Below are positions 60,007 to 64,000 of a stretch of DNA of 64,000 nucleotides, in pieces; the first letter of the stretch is position 1, and every line of letters begins with the position of its first letter. Both the position numbers and the translations under genes were made by a program. Source of the stretch: DAOPZC01 sp035353175 (GTDB lineage: Bacteria; Verrucomicrobiota; Kiritimatiellia; RFP12; UBA1067); the NCBI GenBank assembly GCA_035353175.1, contig DAOPZC010000001.1, positions 186,001-250,000 of the forward strand, given 5' to 3'. Under the pieces are notes generated by a model. That model made no database searches, was not told where the DNA came from, and saw nothing but the letters and a program-made list of their open reading frames with translations.

Positions 60007-61945
60007 GCGACATCGGGTGGGCCCCTGACATGAGCGTGCACGCCTTCTCCCAGGGCTGTGTCCCCAGATTCTTGATAAGGATCGAGAGCTGGAATCGCTT
60101 GGCCGCGTTTTCCGGAGTGGAGGCGGCGTCGAGTTTTCCCTGTTCGCGGCGCAGGCGCAAGATCCAGAGTCGCGTGATCATATCCTGGATCAGCTCTTCT
60201 TTGGTCATCTCGCGTGCGCTCAGCATTTTCTGCTTGTTCGCGAGCAGGGAGCCCAAGAGGGGCTGCCACGCGGGCTCTGTGGTCTTGCAGAGCGCGGCGA
60301 GGCCGTCGCCGCCGCTCAGCCGCCGGGTCACCAGGGCGTCGACGACCGAACGGGTGAAGGGGTGCTCGAGGAAGTCGAGCGGCAGATAGCGTTCCACCAG
60401 TTCCAGCAGGGCCTCGTCGTGTTCGTGCTCGATCAGCGATTCGCAGAGCAGGTATTCGGTGCGCGAGGGCGGCTCGGGGGCCGGCGGCTCGTCCAGGGAG
60501 CCGATCTCGAAATCGCCGGACGGCCCGTCCGGCTCCCAGTCGCCTTCGGCCGGCGGCGGAGTCTCGCGGTCCGGTGCGGGAGCGGATGCGGTTTTGTACG
60601 ACTCGGCATGGGCGGCCCGCTGCCGGAGGCTTTCGCGGTGCTTTTCCAGATCGTCTTCCATCGCGGTGTAGGGCAGGTGCAGCAGCGCCGCCGCCTCCTG
60701 CAGCAGATGCGTCCGCAGCACCGCGCCCGGGCAGGCGGCGAGCATGTCGAGCACGCCGCGCGTGACGCGGTTCACCGCGTCGATGGAATCGGGCTGCGAC
60801 TCGGCCCGGAGCAGGGTGTCCACCTGGAAGGCGGTGATCGACTGCGCGTTCTCGAGCAGGCCGCGGAACACGTCGGGGCCCTTGTCGCGCAGGAGCGAGT
60901 CGGGGTCGTCGCCGGCGGGCAGCACCGCTACGCGCACGGGCACTTCCTCCTCGAGGAAGAGCGCGCCGGTGCGCAGGGCGGCTTTGCGGCCCGCGGCGTC
61001 ACCGTCGAAGACCAGCACCACGCTGTCGGCGTGCCGCTTAAGCAGGCTGACGTGCTCCTTGGTGAAGGCCGTTCCCTGGGAGGCGACCGCAGTTTCGAAT
61101 CCGGAAGCGTGGCAGCGGATCACGTCGATCTGGCCTTCGCAGACGATGGCTTCGCGGCGCGGATGCTTGACGATCTTGGCGGCGGCCTTGTCGAGCGCAT
61201 AGAGGACGCGGCTTTTGGTGAAGATCTCGGTCTCGGGGCTGTTGACGTATTTGGCGGGGTGCGACTTGACGTCGAGGATGCGTGCGCTGAAGGCCACGAC
61301 GCGGCCCTGGCGGTCGCAGATCGGGAACATCAGGCGGCCGCGGAAGCGGTCGTAATAGTCGCCGGGCCGGTCGGGCCGGTTGGGCGGCGACAGAATCCCG
61401 GCGGTGACAAGCTGCTCGGGCGTGTAGTCGTGCGTCTTGGCCCACTGCAGGATCACGTCGCGCGGGCGCGTCGGCGCATAGCCGATGCCGAACCGCTCGG
61501 CGACCTCATCGGAGAGCTTGCGGGCGGTCAGGTACTGGCGGGCCGGCTCGGCCTCGCGGATCTGTTTGAGGCAGCGCTGGTAAAAGGCGGCGAGCTCGGC
61601 GTGGATGGCGTAAAGCAGGTTGCGGCCCTGCGCGTTGTAGTCCACATCCTCCTTGATGACCACGCCCACGCGGTCGGCGAGCGTGCGCACGGCGTCCATG
61701 AAGGTGAGCCCGTCCTGCTTCATCAGGAAGGTGAAGATGTCGCCGCTTTCGCCGCACCCGAAGCAGTGGTAGAACTGCTTGACCGGATTGACGTGGAACG
61801 AGGGGGTCTTCTCGTGGTGGAAAGGACAGCAGCCTTTGAAGGTGGCGCCGGACTTCTTGAGCGTCATGCGTGCGCCGATGAGCTCGACGATGTCGATCCG
61901 CGCGCGGATCTCCTCGAGGACGTGGTCTGTGACTTTTCCTGACAT
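59849..61945 (-). CDS. dnaG: DNA primase
   Basis: 698 aa. DnaG makes RNA primers at the replication fork. The N-terminal zinc site reads CCPFHHEKTPSF then FYHCFGCGESGD; the RNA-polymerase core follows, and the Toprim motifs are VCEGQIDVI and VFDGDAAGRKA. The C-terminal helicase-interaction part is less conserved. The ATG at 61945 gives the expected MSGKVTDHV-like start with no upstream match; its ribosome site is weak. The last ~52 codons run past the usual end and overlap the DUF6941 gene antisense. Confidence 0.95.
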   Translation of the reverse strand: MSGKVTDHVLEEIRARIDIVELIGARMTLKKSGATFKGCCPFHHEKTPSFHVNPVKQFYHCFGCGESGDIFTFLMKQDGLTFMDAVRTLADRVGVVIKEDVDYNAQGRNLLYAIHAELAAFYQRCLKQIREAEPARQYLTARKLSDEVAERFGIGYAPTRPRDVILQWAKTHDYTPEQLVTAGILSPPNRPDRPGDYYDRFRGRLMFPICDRQGRVVAFSARILDVKSHPAKYVNSPETEIFTKSRVLYALDKAAAKIVKHPRREAIVCEGQIDVIRCHASGFETAVASQGTAFTKEHVSLLKRHADSVVLVFDGDAAGRKAALRTGALFLEEEVPVRVAVLPAGDDPDSLLRDKGPDVFRGLLENAQSITAFQVDTLLRAESQPDSIDAVNRVTRGVLDMLAACPGAVLRTHLLQEAAALLHLPYTAMEDDLEKHRESLRQRAAHAESYKTASAPAPDRETPPPAEGDWEPDGPSGDFEIGSLDEPPAPEPPSRTEYLLCESLIEHEHDEALLELVERYLPLDFLEHPFTRSVVDALVTRRLSGGDGLAALCKTTEPAWQPLLGSLLANKQKMLSAREMTKEELIQDMITRLWILRLRREQGKLDAASTPENAAKRFQLSILIKNLGTQPWEKACTLMSGAHPMSLTQAAARPDGLQFSAREEAGAAPCGHATDTACAVDDPAGFPPSEYPPDEMPD

Positions 61946-61990
61946 GAAGGCCGCTATTAAAGCACAAAATCCGGCGGATGGAAAATCAAG

Positions 61991-62004
61991 GCCGGAAATC
62001 CGGC
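61991..62004. repeat. Small palindrome between dnaG and rpmH
   Basis: GCCGG and CCGGC flank AAAT, in the 155-base divergent gap. No DnaA box was found nearby, so it is not evidence of an origin. Confidence 0.3.
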
Positions 62005-62029
62005 GCGAAAAAATGTTTTTGGGGGTGGA

Positions 62030-62056
62030 TTGACCATTCCGACTTCGTGTGATACT
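62030..62056 (+). promoter_or_regulatory. Promoter of the rpmH-rnpA-yidD-yidC unit
   Basis: TTGACC (62030-62035) and an extended -10, TGTGATACT, ending at 62056, with a 15-base spacer to GATACT (17 to the alternative TACTCT). Confidence 0.55.
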
Positions 62057-62100
62057 CTGAACCACTCTTTTTTCATCGAGACAAGTAGGAGAAGACGAAC

Positions 62101-62238
62101 ATGAAAATGATGTGGCAGCCTTCAAAGATCAAGCGCGTGCGCAAGATCGGTTTCCGTGCCCGTATGGCCACCCGGGGTGGACGTGCATTGATCAACGCCC
62201 GTCGCCGCAAGGGACGTCTGCGTCTGACGCAGGTGTAG
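62101..62238 (+). CDS. rpmH: Large ribosomal subunit protein bL34
   Basis: 45 codons, normal for L34. The start [20 protein letters not shown] and the end [12 protein letters not shown] are family-typical, with an unusual QPSKIKR in place of QPSxRKR. Highly basic, binds 23S rRNA. AGGAG lies nine bases before the ATG. It is the first gene of the conserved rpmH-rnpA-yidD-yidC unit. Confidence 0.95.
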   Translation: MKMMWQPSKIKRVRKIGFRARMATRGGRALINARRRKGRLRLTQV

Positions 62239-62239
62239 A

Positions 62240-62659
62240 ATGATGCCCCAGGGCGTCATGAACGGCCCGGACCAGAGCGGGGGCGGCGAGGTGCCGTTGC
62301 CCGGACCTTTTCGGCTTGATTCGGCTAAATACAAGCGTATTTTTGCAGAAAAAAAGCCGGTTTACGGTCGGTCTCTGGTGATGTGGGTAACACGTGGATC
62401 TGACGCCGGCCGCAGGGCCGGCGTTGTTGTTTCCAAGCGGGTCTTCCGGCGCGCGGTCGACCGCAACCGCGCGAAACGGCTGATGCGCGAGGCTTTCCGG
62501 CTGAGCCGTCACCTGTTGGCGCCGGATGTGGATGTGATTCTGATCGCGCGCGGCGGCATCGCCGGCAAGAAGTGTCAGGACGTGATGCGGGACCTCGAGG
62601 CCGTGTGCCGCAGGGCGAAGGTGTGGCAGCCGGCGGCGCAGGGAGGCGCGCATGAGTGA
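62240..62659 (+). CDS. rnpA: Ribonuclease P protein component
   Basis: 139 aa, slightly long because of an N-terminal extension of about 20 residues before LPGPFRLDSAKYKRIF. The RNR signature is AVDRNRAKRLMREAFRL, and RAGVVVSKRVFR precedes it. It binds the catalytic RNA that matures tRNA 5' ends. One base separates it from the rpmH stop. The first ATG is used because no better ribosome site is seen; the start could lie further in. Confidence 0.94.
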   Translation: MMPQGVMNGPDQSGGGEVPLPGPFRLDSAKYKRIFAEKKPVYGRSLVMWVTRGSDAGRRAGVVVSKRVFRRAVDRNRAKRLMREAFRLSRHLLAPDVDVILIARGGIAGKKCQDVMRDLEAVCRRAKVWQPAAQGGAHE

Positions 62660-62670
62660 CGGAGGCGCGG

Positions 62671-62943
62671 ATGAAGAACATCGTGTCCGCCGTCAGCCGC
62701 GCGGTAAGCGGGCTGTTGATCCTGGCCGTGCGGGCTTATCAGGTGGCGCTTTCGCCGCACCTCGGCAGCTGCTGCCGCTTCGAGCCCTCGTGTTCGGCGT
62801 ATTGCATTGAGGCGTTGCGGACCCACGGCGTGGCGAGGGGATGTTGGCTGACGCTGCGGAGGCTCGTGCGGTGCCGGCCGTTCGGCCCGTCGGGGTATGA
62901 TCCCGTGCCGCCGAAGAAAGGCGATGGGACGAAAGGCCGTTAG
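62671..62943 (+). CDS. yidD: Membrane protein insertion efficiency factor YidD
   Basis: 90 aa. The family signature is present: AYQVALSPHLGSCCRFEPSC, SAYCIEALRTHG and RCRPFGPSGYDPVP. An amphipathic N-terminal helix anchors it to the inner membrane near YidC. GGAGG is five bases before the ATG at 62671. Confidence 0.95.
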   Translation: MKNIVSAVSRAVSGLLILAVRAYQVALSPHLGSCCRFEPSCSAYCIEALRTHGVARGCWLTLRRLVRCRPFGPSGYDPVPPKKGDGTKGR

Positions 62944-62988
62944 ACGGTGCGGGCATCTGTGAATCCGTGAAATCTGGAACCTGAAATC

Positions 62989-64000
62989 ATGAACAAACAA
63001 GAGCGACTGATAGTGATTCTTCTGGGCCTGGCCATGGTCGGGTGGATGTTTTACAGCAACAAGCAGGCGGTGGCGCGGTCGAAAAACGCGGCGAAAAATC
63101 CGCAGCCCGTCGAGACGGTCGCCTCTGCGACGAATGCGCCGGCCGTGAAAACGGCCGAGCTGACCGCTTCGCCGGCGGCCCAGACTCCGGTCCCCGAGGC
63201 GGCGCTGGCCGCGCCTTCGGTGCCGGAAGAGGTCGTGACGCTGAACGGCGGCGACGTGACGCTGGCCGTGTCGTCGCACGGCGCGGTGCTCAAGCGGGTG
63301 ACATTGAACCGCTTCACGACAGTGCCGGGCAAGGCGGGCGCTGACAACCCGCCGGTGACGCTGGACTTCGCGAACGCGCCGGGGCTGGAGCTCGCCGGCG
63401 TGCCGGGATTGGCCGTCAACGCGGCCTACCGCGTGGAGCGCGACGCGGCCGGCAAGGCCGTGACGCTCGTCGCCGCGACGGAGCAGGGGCTGACCCTCAC
63501 GCGCCGCATCGAGCTGCTCAAGGATTATCAGGTCAAAGTCACCGATGCGCTCCGCAACGCGGGCGCGGACGTGGTGACGCTCGGCACCAACAGCGTCGCC
63601 CTCGGAGCGATGCAGCGCGGCACCTCCAAGAACGACATGCTGTCGGTCGACTCCCTTCCGGCATTCGCCAAGGCCAAGGTCCGCTATTGGGACAAGGAGA
63701 AGGCGACCAAGCAATATCTGGTGGGTGGGACGCCCGGCAGCGGGTTCGGCTGCGGGGGCGGCAAGGCTTCGGCGGCGGGCATGCCCGACCACACGATCGT
63801 GCCGGTGCCGGAGCCGCAGATGTGGGTGGCGATCAAATCGCGCTTTTTTGTGACGGGCTTCTCTTCGTCCGTGTCCAACTGCGGCTTTACGGCGAAAATG
63901 TCCCGCGACGTCGCGCAGCAGGCCTATTCGCTGAGCGAGGTCTCCGCGCGCGTGCTCTTCCCGGGCCGCGTGCTGGGGCAGGGCGAGACCCTCACGCGCG
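62989..64000 (+). CDS. yidC: Membrane protein insertase YidC (5' part, cut by window end)
   Basis: 337 codons of the N-terminal half are inside the window and the frame stays open to base 64000. The start MNKQERLIVILLGLAMVGW is the first membrane helix; a long low-complexity linker (Ala/Pro/Val) follows and then the periplasmic domain (EVVTLNGGDVTLAVSSHGAV near residue 80). The conserved insertase core is beyond the window. Gene order rpmH-rnpA-yidD-yidC confirms the identity. Confidence 0.93.
   Translation, partial: MNKQERLIVILLGLAMVGWMFYSNKQAVARSKNAAKNPQPVETVASATNAPAVKTAELTASPAAQTPVPEAALAAPSVPEEVVTLNGGDVTLAVSSHGAVLKRVTLNRFTTVPGKAGADNPPVTLDFANAPGLELAGVPGLAVNAAYRVERDAAGKAVTLVAATEQGLTLTRRIELLKDYQVKVTDALRNAGADVVTLGTNSVALGAMQRGTSKNDMLSVDSLPAFAKAKVRYWDKEKATKQYLVGGTPGSGFGCGGGKASAAGMPDHTIVPVPEPQMWVAIKSRFFVTGFSSSVSNCGFTAKMSRDVAQQAYSLSEVSARVLFPGRVLGQGETLTR

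Noticed and set aside
61946..62100. Replication origin next to rpmH
   Set aside because: No dnaA or dnaN gene and no TTATCCACA-type boxes were seen in the gap.

Overview
The window is 64 kb of GC-rich DNA from a bacterium that looks like a PVC-superphylum member, most likely Kiritimatiellota or a close Verrucomicrobia relative. No rRNA or marker gene was tested, so this is inference. It rests on gene content: several sialidase-like BNR proteins, GH109-type Gfo/Idh/MocA glycosidases with Tat/lipoprotein signals, LamG and autotransporter-associated beta-strand proteins, cytochrome proteins with a hydrazine-synthase-alpha-like domain, and a COG3014/YcfL/LpoB lipoprotein set. Sialidases together with GH109 suggest use of host (mucin-type) glycans, as in gut-associated relatives.

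1-27.7 kb is a sugar/glycan catabolic region. It opens with the tail of an unidentified gene, a GMC oxidoreductase and a membrane-anchored nine-haem cytochrome. A long minus-strand series (15.8 down to 3.0 kb) follows: sialidase, four-LamG protein, HpcH/HpaI aldolase, Nramp-fold transporter, two sialidases, BASS transporter, small-molecule kinase and a second aldolase. A small four-helix-bundle (23S-IVS) gene sits inside this series, bracketed by inverted heptamer arrays. Next come a GH109 enzyme, a 2-hydroxyacid dehydrogenase, a third aldolase, a fourth sialidase, a divergent GntR regulator with a clear palindromic operator, a TRAP transporter, a second GH109, a MarC-type protein and an unusual IclR-effector/AraC-HTH regulator. 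The likely logic is release of terminal sugars outside the cell, TRAP import of an acidic sugar, oxidation, then aldol cleavage to pyruvate or a related 2-oxoacid.

27.8-34.6 kb holds two tandem paralogues of large secreted cytochrome-like proteins. The first carries an extra adhesin-like C-terminal module.

34.6-37.2 kb is different: short, AT-richer plus-strand genes, several separated by hairpins that resemble integron attC sites ending in GTTRRRY. It looks like a cassette array without a visible integrase (CALIN-like). It contains a brnT/brnA toxin-antitoxin pair, a GIY-YIG protein, a toxin remnant with an intact antitoxin, a 5'-truncated DUF4160 gene and a frameshifted small membrane-protein gene.

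37.3-44.6 kb is mostly housekeeping (UDP-glucuronate decarboxylase, rph, guaB, ilvE, recQ), with an IS30-like transposase scrap and short tandem repeats near 40.6-41.1 kb. 44.8-54.8 kb is rich in lipoproteins: CsgG/LpoB-like, LPP20-like, COG3014, YcfL, LA_2272-type, and a phosphoesterase-DUF1573-thioredoxin fusion divergent from a TlpA-like protein. 54.9-59.5 kb is one autotransporter-associated repeat protein. 59.5-64 kb is conserved core: a DUF6941 gene overlapping dnaG tail to tail, then rpmH-rnpA-yidD-yidC, with yidC cut by the window end. I saw no tRNA, rRNA, CRISPR array or prophage.
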